A stretch of 64,000 nt of DNA from Dyadobacter soli (GTDB lineage Bacteria > Bacteroidota > Bacteroidia > Cytophagales > Spirosomataceae). Location of the stretch: contig NZ_FNAN01000028.1 in assembly GCF_900101885.1 (NCBI RefSeq), positions 43,159 through 107,158 of the forward strand, read 5' to 3'. The position numbers and the translations under genes were made by a program. Every line of letters begins with the position of its first letter. The first letter of the stretch is position 1. The notes under the pieces were generated by a model that ran no database searches, had not been told where the DNA came from, and worked only from the letters and a program-made list of their open reading frames with translations. Positions 16,317 through 24,861 of this stretch are shown here, piece after piece.

Positions 16317-17408
16317 ATGTCGTTAAGTCCGCGTTTTATTGCCGTCATCCTGGCGTTTCTGATATCCCTCATTACCACCGCATTCCTTGCATTTGTGGAT
16401 GGTGTTTCCAAAGGGATGCTGTTCGTTTCGGCCATTTCTTCCTTCATTTCTTCGTTCTTCCTGGTGCTTTATGCGGTTGACATTCTGGTTTTCCGCGAGG
16501 TGAACAAAATGTACCGGACAATCCACAAGCTCAAAATGCGGGATTTCAATATGGCCCCGCGCAAGAGGCTGATCAGGGAATCCAATCCGTTGAAAACAAT
16601 CAACGATGAAATTTTTGTTTATGTAACCAAAAAACAAAAAGAGATCGACGAGCTGAAAAAGCTGGAACTCTTCCGCAGGGAATTCCTCGCCGATGTATCC
16701 CACGAGTTTAAAACCCCCATTTTCGCAGCGCAAGGTTTTATCCACACGCTGCTGGATGGCGCAATGGACGATGACAACGTCCGTGAACGCTTTTTGCGCA
16801 AAGCCGCCAACAACCTCGATAGCCTCGATGTGTTGGTGAAAGACTTGCTCGTGCTTTCGCAGATGGAAACCGGGGATATCAAGATGAATATCATGCCGAC
16901 CGATCTCCGCAAGCTTACCCTCAGTATTTTCAGTAGACTCGAACACATTGCCAAAAATCGCAACGTGACTCTGAAAGTCAAACCGGACGATATGCCGGAA
17001 GTGTGGATCAAAGCCGATGCCGACCGGATGGAGCAAGTAATGCTCAACCTGATCGAGAATGCGATCAAATACGGCAATGAGAACGGCAAGGTGATCGTGC
17101 ATTTCAGCGAGAGCAAAAAATACATTGAAGTGGAAGTGAAAGACAACGGCCCCGGCATTCCACACGAGCATTTGAACCGCATTTTCGAGCGCTTTTACCG
17201 CATCGACAAGAGCCGCAGCAAAGAAATCGGCGGTACCGGTTTGGGACTTGCCATTGTTAAGCATATATTGAATGCCCACGACACCAAAATCGCCGTGATG
17301 TCGAAGCCGGACAAGGGTACTACGTTTTCATTCAAGCTGGAAAAAGCGTATCACCAGCATTTGCCGGAACCGAAAACGGACGACGTCGTGAATCAGTTGA
17401 ATCCATAA
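16317..17408 (+). CDS. PhoR/ResE-like sensor histidine kinase (orphan)
   Basis: A 363-residue two-component sensor. Two N-terminal membrane helices (about 7-27 and 34-56) are joined by a very short loop, so there is almost no external sensing domain. A linker helix leads into HisKA (FLADVSHEFKTPIFAAQGF, phospho-accepting His near 129) and HATPase_c with the N box NLIENAIKYG, G1 DNGPGIP, F box FERFYRIDKSRS and G2 GGTGLGLAIVKHI. No response regulator is adjacent. With so little outside the membrane it may sense an intramembrane or cytoplasmic cue, or a partner. The Dabb gene starts 29 nt downstream. Confidence 0.92.
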   Translation: MSLSPRFIAVILAFLISLITTAFLAFVDGVSKGMLFVSAISSFISSFFLVLYAVDILVFREVNKMYRTIHKLKMRDFNMAPRKRLIRESNPLKTINDEIFVYVTKKQKEIDELKKLELFRREFLADVSHEFKTPIFAAQGFIHTLLDGAMDDDNVRERFLRKAANNLDSLDVLVKDLLVLSQMETGDIKMNIMPTDLRKLTLSIFSRLEHIAKNRNVTLKVKPDDMPEVWIKADADRMEQVMLNLIENAIKYGNENGKVIVHFSESKKYIEVEVKDNGPGIPHEHLNRIFERFYRIDKSRSKEIGGTGLGLAIVKHILNAHDTKIAVMSKPDKGTTFSFKLEKAYHQHLPEPKTDDVVNQLNP

Positions 17409-17437
17409 TCAATTTCTAACACCATAAACCATTATCC

Positions 17438-17737
17438 ATGTTTATCCACAATGTATTCTTCTGGTTGAAGGAGAAGGACAACGAAGAAGCAAGACAAGCC
17501 CTGCTCGCTGGCATTAAATCACTCGAAGCGATCGAATCCATCGAATCGGCATATATCGGCCCGCCTGCTGCGACCCGCAGACCGGTGATCGACGCTACTT
17601 ACGATTTCGCGGAGATCCTGATTTTCAATGACGAGGCCGGACATGACGTGTACCAGGTACACCCGCTGCACAAGAAATTCGTAGAAGAATGCGCGCACCT
17701 TTGGGAGAAAGTTGTGATCTACGACGTAGAAGCATAA
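17438..17737 (+). CDS. Dabb family (stress-responsive A/B barrel) protein
   Basis: A 99-residue protein with the Dabb pattern: MFIHNVFFWLKE start, a helix rich in Glu/Ala (EEARQALLAGIKSLEAI), the YIGPPAATRRPVIDATYDFAEILIFND strand pair, and the DVYQVHPLHKKFVEEC core near the C-terminus. These ferredoxin-like dimers are common and mostly without known substrate. It begins 29 nt after the histidine kinase, so co-transcription is possible. The DnaA-box cluster starts 13 nt after its stop. Confidence 0.88.
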   Translation: MFIHNVFFWLKEKDNEEARQALLAGIKSLEAIESIESAYIGPPAATRRPVIDATYDFAEILIFNDEAGHDVYQVHPLHKKFVEECAHLWEKVVIYDVEA

Positions 17738-17749
17738 TCCCTAATATTT

Positions 17750-17858
17750 GTTAACAAGTTATCCACACGCCAAATGTGTATAACTTGTTAACAACTTCAA
17801 AAAATCAAGATTTCCAGCTAGTTAAGCTATATTTAAGCAATATCCACACTGTGGATAA
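17750..17858. other. cluster of four DnaA-box-like sites; candidate oriC or DnaA-controlled region
   Basis: TTATCCACA at 17759-17767 (+), TTATACACA at 17775-17783 (-), ATATCCACA at 17840-17848 (+, one mismatch) and TTATCCACA at 17850-17858 (-). The first pair lies within an 18-bp inverted repeat (arms 17750-17767 and 17775-17792, one mismatch, 7-nt loop). The second pair is almost back to back. Between them, 17793-17839 is strongly AT-rich and could be an unwinding element. No dnaA, dnaN, mnmG or parAB is in the window, and nearby gene directions do not diverge from this point, so the origin call is tentative. Confidence 0.5.
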
Positions 17859-17945
17859 CTTTTGCAGCCTCTCTCGATCACCTGCTCCGCGGCACTATTC
17901 AACGGTCCTATTCGTTCTTTAAACAGTACAAAACGAATTAGAACC

Positions 17946-18242
17946 GTGAAAAAGAACAGAGTTTTGCTGTCGGTCGTCATGATGCTGATCGCAGCTATAT
18001 CGATTTCATCTTGTACCTACCGCTCCTATGAGCCGGGCTACGATTACGGCTACCGGCATGGTTACAGGTACTATCACGCTCCGCCACCACCGCGTGTGGT
18101 TGTGGTGAAACCCGCACCAAGGCGCATTATCTATGCCGACCGCCATCATTACCGCCGGCATGACAACCGGGCTTACCGCAAACAATACCACCGGAACGAC
18201 CATTATGGAAACAATGGCCGTCACCGCGGACCCAGACGATAA
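17946..18242 (+). CDS. small His/Tyr/Arg-rich lipoprotein
   Basis: 98 residues from a GTG at 17946. The frame is open from a TTG at 17862, but the GTG starts exactly at a good lipoprotein signal (KKNRVLLSVVMMLIAAISISSC). The mature part is low-complexity: Tyr/Gly/His repeats (GYDYGYRHGYRYYHAPPPP), a VVVVKPAPRR strand, then His/Arg/Asn-rich sequence to the end. It may bind metal or polyanions, or be a small envelope protein; no assignment is possible. It lies directly downstream of the DnaA-box cluster and is followed by a terminator. Confidence 0.6.
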   Translation: MKKNRVLLSVVMMLIAAISISSCTYRSYEPGYDYGYRHGYRYYHAPPPPRVVVVKPAPRRIIYADRHHYRRHDNRAYRKQYHRNDHYGNNGRHRGPRR

Positions 18243-18261
18243 TTGACAACCATTTTTTGAG

Positions 18262-18315
18262 GAAAAGGCCGGATACTGTGCACTATGTCACTTTTATCCG
18301 GCCTTTTCTTTTTAT
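18262..18315 (+). terminator. intrinsic terminator
   Basis: GAAAAGGCCGGATA (18262-18275) pairs with TATCCGGCCTTTTC (18295-18308), followed by TTTTTATTTT. It ends the small lipoprotein transcript. Confidence 0.9.
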
Positions 18316-18370
18316 TTTGCAACCTATGGAAACTTGTATTAATGAATAAAACCTCTACCAAAATCTAATC

Positions 18371-19771
18371 ATGCTGGCTTTTTCCATATTGGCATATTTG
18401 CTGGCAAACCTCGGAATTGGCCTCTGGGCTTCCAAAAGAATCACCACTACCCAGGATTTCGTGCTCGCAGGACGGCAGTTGCCGCTCATGCTGGCCGCTT
18501 CCGCCACATTTGCGACGTGGTTCGGGTCCGAAACCATTATGGGCGCCCCCACCGAGTTCATCGAGCATGGTGTGTTGGGCATTATCGAAGATCCGTTCGG
18601 TGCTTCCTTATGCCTTTTCCTGGTGGGAATTTTCTTCGCGCGGCGGTTCTACAAAATGAATATTATAACATTTTGTGACTTTTTCAGGATCCGTTATGGG
18701 CGTAATGCCGAGCTGCTTTCCGCCATTCTGATCATTCCTTCCTATTTCAGCTGGATAGCGGCCCAGTTGCTCGCAATGGGCATTGTACTGAAAGTCGTGC
18801 TGGGCTGGTCGTTGCTGATGTGCATTCTGGCAAGTTCGTTCGTCGTGATACTGTACACGATCTGGGGCGGCATGTGGTCGATATCGATCACCGATTTTAT
18901 CCAAACGATCATGATTATTGTCGGCCTGCTCATTGTGGCGGCAGTGTTGTACGAGGAAGTAGGCGGTTTCCAGCCGTTGATCGACGCCGCACCGGCCGGG
19001 TTTTTCCGCTTTTTCCCAGAAAACACCCTCAAAGGCCACCTCGAATACTTCGCGGCGTGGATTACCATCGGCCTCGGGTCCATTCCGCAGCAGGATGTTT
19101 TTCAAAGGGTCATGTCGGCCAAATCGGCCCGCGTATCGGTACAGTCGACGCTCTTGTCCTCATTCATGTACCTCACGATAGCCCTGCTACCGCTGTTCAT
19201 CGGACTTTGCGGGCACCATTTATATCCCGGCGAAGAAAAGGACGGGCAGATGATCATCCCGAGCATGGTTTTGAAACACATGAGCCTGCCGCTTCAAATC
19301 CTGTTCTTCGGCGCATTGGTTTCCGCCATTCTCAGCACTACGAGCAGTGCCATTATGGCCCCTGCGGTAGTTTTGGGTGAGAATATTTTCAAATTCTTCA
19401 AACCGGATCTCGGTGACCGGCAACTGCTGAAAATCATCCGTATGGGCATCGTCGGCATCACGGCGGTCTGCATTTTCATGGCCGCCACCCGTGAAAGTAT
19501 ATTCGAACTTGTAGCGGAATCGTCCGCATTCAGCCTGGTATCGCTGTTTGTTCCGCTCGCGGCGGGGCTTTACTGGAAATCCAGCAATACCCTCGGCTGC
19601 ATACTTTCTATGGTCGTTGGGCTGGCGGTGTGGCTGGTTTGTGTTTTTATTGAAACAGAATACCCCGCCCTCGTTTACGGACTTCTCGCAAGCTTTCTGG
19701 GCATGGCAGTCGGCTGGCTTTGGGGAAAAATAGCGGGAAAGACTGTCACCAGTAGCGCGTCAGCTTCCTGA
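18371..19771 (+). CDS. sodium:solute symporter (SSF family)
   Basis: 466 residues and about 12-13 membrane helices. SSF marks are the N-terminal ASKRITTTQDFVLAGRQLP segment, FATWFGSETIMGAPTEF, IWGGMWSISITDFIQTIMI, and the family signature region GALVSAILSTTSSAIMAPAVV, where the Ser/Thr pairs contribute to the sodium site. The substrate cannot be read from sequence (SSF members carry sugars, amino acids, vitamins, urea or acetate). The ATG lies 55 nt beyond the upstream terminator. The gene converges on the KefC gene with 5 nt between stops. Confidence 0.9.
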   Translation: MLAFSILAYLLANLGIGLWASKRITTTQDFVLAGRQLPLMLAASATFATWFGSETIMGAPTEFIEHGVLGIIEDPFGASLCLFLVGIFFARRFYKMNIITFCDFFRIRYGRNAELLSAILIIPSYFSWIAAQLLAMGIVLKVVLGWSLLMCILASSFVVILYTIWGGMWSISITDFIQTIMIIVGLLIVAAVLYEEVGGFQPLIDAAPAGFFRFFPENTLKGHLEYFAAWITIGLGSIPQQDVFQRVMSAKSARVSVQSTLLSSFMYLTIALLPLFIGLCGHHLYPGEEKDGQMIIPSMVLKHMSLPLQILFFGALVSAILSTTSSAIMAPAVVLGENIFKFFKPDLGDRQLLKIIRMGIVGITAVCIFMAATRESIFELVAESSAFSLVSLFVPLAAGLYWKSSNTLGCILSMVVGLAVWLVCVFIETEYPALVYGLLASFLGMAVGWLWGKIAGKTVTSSASAS

Positions 19772-19776
19772 GCTGA

Positions 19777-21648
19777 TCAGGCTGTTTCGGCCTCGGCTTT
19801 GCGGTCCCAACCGGCGAGCGCATTCAGATTCACCGCTTCCCTGTCCGCCTGCATAATCACTTCCAGTTCTTCGATATGCTGCCGCGCAGCGTGGATGTAT
19901 TCTTCGTCGTTCCGGATGCTGGATAAGTGCTTCAATGTACGTTCGTCGTGGATGAAGAACGTTTTCGCCATGCGCGTCGCCTCGTGCGCGCGGTGCCCGA
20001 GCAGTTTCAATGCATCCACGCCCAGTCTCAGGCTGGTATCGAATGTTTCCCGGTAAATATGCATAATACCCGCATTCATGAGGTCGTAGGCATCGTTGCG
20101 GTTGGTCGAGCGTACGAGAATGTGCAGGTTAGGGAAATGCTTTTTAACTGTTTCAATTAATTCCAGCCGCTTTTCCTCGTCACTGATCGCGATAATGATC
20201 ATCTGCGCGCGGCCCGCACCGGCAATGTCGAGCAATTCGTAGCGCGTAGCATCGCCATAATACACTTTGAGGCCCACGCGGCGCAGGAAATCGACATTGT
20301 CGCTGTCGTTATCCAGTACCGTCGCCTCCACGCCATTCGCCCGCAAGAAACGCCCCACGATGTTGCCGAAATGTCCGTAACCGGCGATGATCACCGGATT
20401 ATCCTCTTCTTCGACGTCGCTCGGCCGAACGGACGTTTGCAATCCTGCGCTCACGAGGCAGAAGCGCGTCAGGATGAACTTCTCATTCACCATCATCGCC
20501 AGCGGCGTCATAGCCATGCTGATCGCCACCACGGCGGTCATCGTGTCGGATATTTCTTTACCCAAAACCCCCTCCTGTACGGAAAAGCTGAGCAATACGA
20601 ATGCGAACTCACCGATCTGGCTCAGCCCGATGCTGAATATGAAGTTCTGCGCATTACGCACTTCGAATATTTTACCTAAAACAAAAAGAACGGCCATTTT
20701 CAGCGCCATTAGTCCGGCCACTAACCCGATGATCAGCAGCGGCTTGGAAGTTACCAATGCAAAATCGATGGACGAACCTACCGAAATGAAGAACAATCCC
20801 AACAGCAAACCTTTGAAAGGATCGATCGAACTTTCGAGCTCGTGACGGTACTCGCTGTTCGCCAACACTACCCCGGCCACAAATGCACCGAGCGCCGGGC
20901 TAAGGCCCACGGAGGTCATCAGCACGGCAATGCCGACGACGAGCAGCAATGCGGTGGCGGTAAACATTTCCCGCAATCCGGTTCTTGCCATCATATGGAA
21001 AACGGGGCGTAACAGGTATTTACCCGTCAATACAATGCCCGAAACCGATAGCAATACCACGATCGCCTGCTGCCAGGCGGGCAATGCGCTCACGAGCGAG
21101 CCGCCGCCATGCCCATCCGCCGTACCCGCGTGATCGGCCAGCAGCGGGAATAATGCGAGCATTGGAATAATCGCCAGATCCTGGAACAGCAGCACCGCGA
21201 AGGAGCTCTGTCCGGCAACCGTTTTCAGCCAGCCTTTTTCAGCCAGCGTTTGCATGACAATGGCCGTGGACGACATGGCGATGATCATCCCCAGTGCAAG
21301 CGCCTCCTTCCAGCCAATGCCGAAAAGCATTGCTATCCCTGTTACCAGGACGGTAGTGACGCCTACCTGCAAGCCACCAAGCCCGGCAATGCTCTTTCGC
21401 ATGCGCCACAAGCGTGAAGGTTCGAGTTCGAGGCCGATCACGAAAAGCATCATTACCACCCCGAATTCGGCGAAGTGCATAATGTCCTGGCCTTCCATTC
21501 CTATGAATTTCAGTCCCGCCGGGCCGATCAGCACGCCGGCGACCAGGTAACCCAGTACCGATCCCAATCCCAGCCGTTTGGCAATGGGTACCATCACCAC
21601 CGCAGCTGCGAGGTATATCATGGCCTGAAAAAAGAAGGACTGTTGCAT
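19777..21648 (-). CDS. kefC: CPA2 potassium/proton antiporter with RCK domain (KefB/KefC-like)
   Basis: 623 residues. The N-terminal 380 or so form a CPA2 Na+/H+ exchanger fold of 12-13 helices (LGYLVAGVLIGPAGLKF, FVIGLELEPSRLW, LLFQDLAIIPMLALFP with the transport Asp, GAFVAGVVLANSEYRHELESSIDPFKGLLLGLFF). A cytoplasmic TrkA-N/RCK domain follows (IIAGYGHFGNIVGRFL, VLDNDSDNV, YGDATRYELLDIAGAGRA). Kef systems release K+ and acidify the cytoplasm to protect against electrophiles. The gene is 11 nt downstream of a KefG-like flavoprotein and part of the TetR-regulated operon starting at 23902. Confidence 0.93.
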   Translation of the reverse strand: MQQSFFFQAMIYLAAAVVMVPIAKRLGLGSVLGYLVAGVLIGPAGLKFIGMEGQDIMHFAEFGVVMMLFVIGLELEPSRLWRMRKSIAGLGGLQVGVTTVLVTGIAMLFGIGWKEALALGMIIAMSSTAIVMQTLAEKGWLKTVAGQSSFAVLLFQDLAIIPMLALFPLLADHAGTADGHGGGSLVSALPAWQQAIVVLLSVSGIVLTGKYLLRPVFHMMARTGLREMFTATALLLVVGIAVLMTSVGLSPALGAFVAGVVLANSEYRHELESSIDPFKGLLLGLFFISVGSSIDFALVTSKPLLIIGLVAGLMALKMAVLFVLGKIFEVRNAQNFIFSIGLSQIGEFAFVLLSFSVQEGVLGKEISDTMTAVVAISMAMTPLAMMVNEKFILTRFCLVSAGLQTSVRPSDVEEEDNPVIIAGYGHFGNIVGRFLRANGVEATVLDNDSDNVDFLRRVGLKVYYGDATRYELLDIAGAGRAQMIIIAISDEEKRLELIETVKKHFPNLHILVRSTNRNDAYDLMNAGIMHIYRETFDTSLRLGVDALKLLGHRAHEATRMAKTFFIHDERTLKHLSSIRNDEEYIHAARQHIEELEVIMQADREAVNLNALAGWDRKAEAETA

Positions 21649-21659
21649 ATCGGGTCTAT

Positions 21660-22250
21660 TTAGTGTGGAAAAAGTTCGTTGAGATATTCTACCCCGGCTA
21701 ATTCAGCCGGATCGATACGATCGTTTACCAGCGCTTCCAGCAACTCGGCATATTGCTCACCAAAGGCTTTCAGCACATAATCTTCGATCGTGTAGGTTTC
21801 ATGCACCACAAAAGGCGGCAGGTACTCCATCCGGCACAAATAGGCCGTCTGGTTAAACGGCAGCAGGTATTGTCCCACGGGAAAGCGGTTATAGCCGTCC
21901 GACGTGTAGGCATCCCGCCCGCCCCCGCACGACACCGCATTGAATATCTTTTTGCCTTTCAATGCATGCCCTTTCGGCCCGTAGGCCCAGTTGTATTCCA
22001 GCACGAGGTCCTGCCATTGTTTCAGGATCGGGGGGCTGCTGTACCAGTAGAACGGGTGTTGAAATATGACAATATCATGCTTTGCCAGCAACTGCTGCTC
22101 CCTTTTTACATCGATGAAAAGATCGGGGTAATGCTCGTAAAGGTCATTGAAAGTCACCCCTTTAACCTTACGGGCGTATTTTTCCAACGTCTTCTGCACA
22201 TTGGATTTACTGTGCGAGGGGTGTGCAAACTGAATAAGTACCTTAGACAT
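21660..22250 (-). CDS. KefG/KefF-like NAD(P)H quinone oxidoreductase
   Basis: About 196 residues with a flavodoxin-like fold. VLIQFAHPSHSKSNVQ is the FMN phosphate-binding start; DIVIFQHPFYWYSSPPILKQWQD and the NAVSCGGGRDAY loop are typical of the NQO/KefF/KefG group, which acts as the ancillary subunit activating Kef antiporters and also reduces quinones. The frame opens at 22268, but the ATG at 22250 (MSKVLIQFAH) is the family start. It ends 11 nt before the antiporter gene, the classical kefFC/kefGB pairing. Confidence 0.9.
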   Translation of the reverse strand: MSKVLIQFAHPSHSKSNVQKTLEKYARKVKGVTFNDLYEHYPDLFIDVKREQQLLAKHDIVIFQHPFYWYSSPPILKQWQDLVLEYNWAYGPKGHALKGKKIFNAVSCGGGRDAYTSDGYNRFPVGQYLLPFNQTAYLCRMEYLPPFVVHETYTIEDYVLKAFGEQYAELLEALVNDRIDPAELAGVEYLNELFPH

Positions 22251-22273
22251 AATATAAAACGAGTGCAAAAAAC

Positions 22274-23293
22274 TTACGGCACCAAAATTACGGAACCTAT
22301 CGTTCTCCGCGCTTCAAGATCGGCCTGCGCCTGGTATGCTTTCGATAATGGGTAGCGCGTAATGCTCAATTCCCCGAATATTCCACTGCTGAATGCACCG
22401 AATGTATCGACGGCATATTCGTCGAGCGTTTCGCGGTCGGCAATGTATGCGCTGAGTGTGGGCGTGGCCATTATGATCGATCTTTCGCGCAGCAATGTGT
22501 GATCGATATGCTCGGGCTGGCCGGATGACGAACCGTAGAGTACTATTTTACCGCCCTTCCGGATCACGTCCAGCGAATAGCTGAATGTATCTTTCCCTAC
22601 GCCGTCGAAAACGACGTCCACACCGCGGCCTTCTGTGATTTCCAATACCGAATGTACAAACTCGCGGCATTCCGCCAGGAAAACGTAATCGGCGCCGTTG
22701 GCCAGTACGGCCTCCTTTTTTTCCTCCGAACCCGTCGTACCGATCACCGTCGCGCCCAGCGCCTTCGCCCATTTGGTAACGAGCGTACCCACGCCTCCCG
22801 CGGCCGCATGCACGAGCACCACGTCGCCGGGCTGGATGGGATGGATCACTTTCACGAGCATTCGGGCTGTAAAACCTTTCACCAGCATGGCCGCCGCATC
22901 TTCCGATGTAACTCCATCCGGAATGTGGATCAATTGCTGGGTGGACACGACGCGGCTTTCCGCATATGCACCGGGAATGAAGTGGTAACCGACGCGGTCA
23001 CCGACATTAAATTCCGTCACCCACGGCCCTACGGCCTCGATGACACCCGCCGCCTCCACGCCCGGCGTGTAAGGAAACGATTTGACGGGAAACTTGCCGT
23101 CGCGGTAATAAGTGTCTACAAAATTCAGCCCGATGGCTTCCTGGCGCACCCTCACTTGTCCGGGGCCCGGTTCTGCAATGGTTTCTCTTTCGTAACCTAG
23201 CACCGAGGGCGCTCCTTGCTTGTAGAGTTTTACTATACCTGATTTATTTGCGATTTCTGTAATTAACCCTGACATGTCCGTAAGCATTGTCAT
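22274..23293 (-). CDS. qor: quinone oxidoreductase, zinc-free MDR family
   Basis: 339 residues. It has a GroES-like N-terminal domain (VRVRQEAIGLNFVDTYYRDGKFPV, YTPGVEAAGVIEAVGPWV) and a Rossmann NADPH domain (VLVHAAAGGVGTLVTKWAKALGATVIGTTGSEEK, DVVFDGVGKDTF). The structural-zinc Cys residues of alcohol dehydrogenases are absent, as in QOR. It probably reduces quinones or enones with NADPH. The start is uncertain: ATG at 23293 gives a 20-residue leader; the ATG at 23275 is an alternative. An operator-like palindrome lies 3 nt upstream of 23293. It is part of the TetR-Qor-KefG-KefC operon. Confidence 0.9.
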   Translation of the reverse strand: MTMLTDMSGLITEIANKSGIVKLYKQGAPSVLGYERETIAEPGPGQVRVRQEAIGLNFVDTYYRDGKFPVKSFPYTPGVEAAGVIEAVGPWVTEFNVGDRVGYHFIPGAYAESRVVSTQQLIHIPDGVTSEDAAAMLVKGFTARMLVKVIHPIQPGDVVLVHAAAGGVGTLVTKWAKALGATVIGTTGSEEKKEAVLANGADYVFLAECREFVHSVLEITEGRGVDVVFDGVGKDTFSYSLDVIRKGGKIVLYGSSSGQPEHIDHTLLRERSIIMATPTLSAYIADRETLDEYAVDTFGAFSSGIFGELSITRYPLSKAYQAQADLEARRTIGSVILVP

Positions 23294-23295
23294 TA

Positions 23296-23311
23296 TGGAA
23301 TGCTTGTTCCA
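23296..23311. promoter_or_regulatory. operator-like palindrome upstream of qor
   Basis: TGGAATGCTTGTTCCA: 5-bp inverted arms TGGAA/TTCCA around TGCTTG, between the TetR gene and qor. Read on the minus strand (TGGAACAAGCATTCCA) it aligns with the site upstream of the TetR gene, sharing the TGGAAC half-site. Likely a TetR binding site. Confidence 0.5.
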
Positions 23312-23323
23312 TCATTGGACAAA

Positions 23324-23902
23324 TTATTTTTTGATAGATTTTATTAAAAACTCGGCTTGCAGGTCCACCTGCTCGCCATCACCGTAAACCAGGAAAGTCT
23401 GCCAGAAACCGGTGAAATTCGAAACGATAAAGTTTGCGAGCATTCCCGGATCCCTTTTGCCGCTGATCTCTTCGGCCTTTTGGGCCTTTTTCAACAAATC
23501 TTTCAGCAGCGTCGTCAGGTTATTAGTGTTTTCCTTTAAAATAGCATGCACTTCTCCGTCCACGGAACCCAGCTCGAACGTCGATTTCACTCCCAGGCAG
23601 GTCCTTTCCTCTTCCACCGTCCTTGCCGCAGCCTTTTTGATGATCTTTTCAATCGCCTTCATGGGCGACTTCGTCTCTTCGGCTACCTTACGGTAATCTT
23701 CGAACATGCCCTCGGTGTAACTGCGAAGGCATTGTAGAAATAAAGTGTGCTTATCACCGTAAGTGTCGTAAATACTACCCCGGTTGAGTCCCATCGTTTC
23801 AACGAGGTCCTGCATGGAAGTGGCGTTGTAGCCTTTTTGCCAGAAAAGGCATTTCGCCTTTTCCAGCCGTTCTTCCGGTTCGAATGCTTTGTTGCGTGCC
23901 AT
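23324..23902 (-). CDS. TetR/AcrR family transcriptional regulator
   Basis: 192 residues: N-terminal TetR helix-turn-helix (ERLEKAKCLFWQKGYNATSMQDLVETMGLNRGSIYDTYGDKHTLF) and an all-helical C-terminal ligand/dimer domain with one Cys (EERTCLGVKSTFELG). It heads a minus-strand unit with qor, kefG-like and kefC 30 nt further on. A shared palindrome occurs before its own start and before qor. Repression of electrophile or quinone defence genes, relieved by a reactive ligand, is the simplest inference. Confidence 0.9.
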   Translation of the reverse strand: MARNKAFEPEERLEKAKCLFWQKGYNATSMQDLVETMGLNRGSIYDTYGDKHTLFLQCLRSYTEGMFEDYRKVAEETKSPMKAIEKIIKKAAARTVEEERTCLGVKSTFELGSVDGEVHAILKENTNNLTTLLKDLLKKAQKAEEISGKRDPGMLANFIVSNFTGFWQTFLVYGDGEQVDLQAEFLIKSIKK

Positions 23903-23921
23903 GACTATCAGACAATTATTT

Positions 23922-23937
23922 CAGAACGAACGTTCCA
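23922..23937. promoter_or_regulatory. operator-like palindrome upstream of the TetR gene
   Basis: CAGAACGAACGTTCCA, minus-strand TGGAACGTTCGTTCTG, lies 19 nt before the TetR start and resembles the site at 23296-23311. Its centre contains the perfect palindrome AACGTT. Consistent with autoregulation. Confidence 0.5.
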
Positions 23938-23988
23938 GAATTGGAAAGATATTATCACCAACACTTAAAACAGTGACATAAACGAATG

Positions 23989-24783
23989 TCAGATAATGAA
24001 CTTCGCTACGCCACCATCCACTTTCAGCGCCGAGCCATTGGTACCCGACGAAAGCGGGCTCGCCACGTAGGTTACCAGGTTGGCAATCTCCTCCACGGAC
24101 GCAAAACGTTGCAAAAGCGACGTAGGCCGTGCATTTTTGAAGAAATCCTTTTCAGCCTGTTCGGCAGACATATTGTTGGCCTCGCCGAGCTGTTTCACAA
24201 AATCAGCCACGCCTTCCGATTTCGTCGGGCCGGGCATTACCGTGTTTACAGTTACATTCGTGCCCTTGGTCAGCTCCGCCAAACCGCGGCTCACAGCCAG
24301 CTGTGCGGTTTTGGTAGTGCCGTAATGAATCATTTCTTCGGGAATATTCACGCCCGATTCGCTGGAAATGAAGATGATCCTACCCCAATCCTTTGCAAGC
24401 ATTTTAGGAAAGAAATGTCTTGACAGACGGACTCCGCTCAACACATTCACTTCAAAAAACCGGAACCATTCCTCGTCCGAAATGTCGGTAAACTGCTTCG
24501 GTTCGAAGATTCCCGCATTGTTGATGAGTATATCGATATCCGGCAACTGTTCCAGCAATGCATTTACTTCTTCCACTTTGGAAAAATCGGCTGCAAAACC
24601 GCTTGCATTACCCGATGGAGAAGATTCCTTCAATTTTTGAACGGCTTCCGCTACCTTGTTTTCCGAGCGGCCGTTGATGATCACATTGGCACCTTCTTTC
24701 AAAAGGCTTTGCGCGATGGCGAAGCCGATACCCTGTGTGGAACCACTGATGAATGCAGTTTTCCCTCTGAGTTTCAAATCCAT
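23989..24783 (-). CDS. short-chain dehydrogenase/reductase
   Basis: 264 residues from the ATG at 24783 (MDLKLRGKTAFISGST); the 13 codons before it look like leader. Classical SDR marks: cofactor loop SGSTQGIGFAIA, NNAG (ILINNAGIF), catalytic Ser in FISSESGV, YGTTK with catalytic Tyr and Lys, and VNTVMPGPTKSEG. The C-terminal GSALKVDGGVAKFII is typical. Substrate unknown. It stands apart from the TetR operon (86-nt gap) and diverges from the PIG-L gene. Confidence 0.92.
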   Translation of the reverse strand: MDLKLRGKTAFISGSTQGIGFAIAQSLLKEGANVIINGRSENKVAEAVQKLKESSPSGNASGFAADFSKVEEVNALLEQLPDIDILINNAGIFEPKQFTDISDEEWFRFFEVNVLSGVRLSRHFFPKMLAKDWGRIIFISSESGVNIPEEMIHYGTTKTAQLAVSRGLAELTKGTNVTVNTVMPGPTKSEGVADFVKQLGEANNMSAEQAEKDFFKNARPTSLLQRFASVEEIANLVTYVASPLSSGTNGSALKVDGGVAKFII

Positions 24784-24861
24784 AAAACTTTGATAATAAG
24801 AGCGTGATGAATATTTGAACAATCGATAATTTTATAACACTTCACCTAACAAAATGATCGC

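Noticed and set aside
16323..17279. 318-codon ORF antisense to the histidine kinase
   Set aside because: Lies wholly within a kinase with all catalytic motifs; no recognisable protein features.
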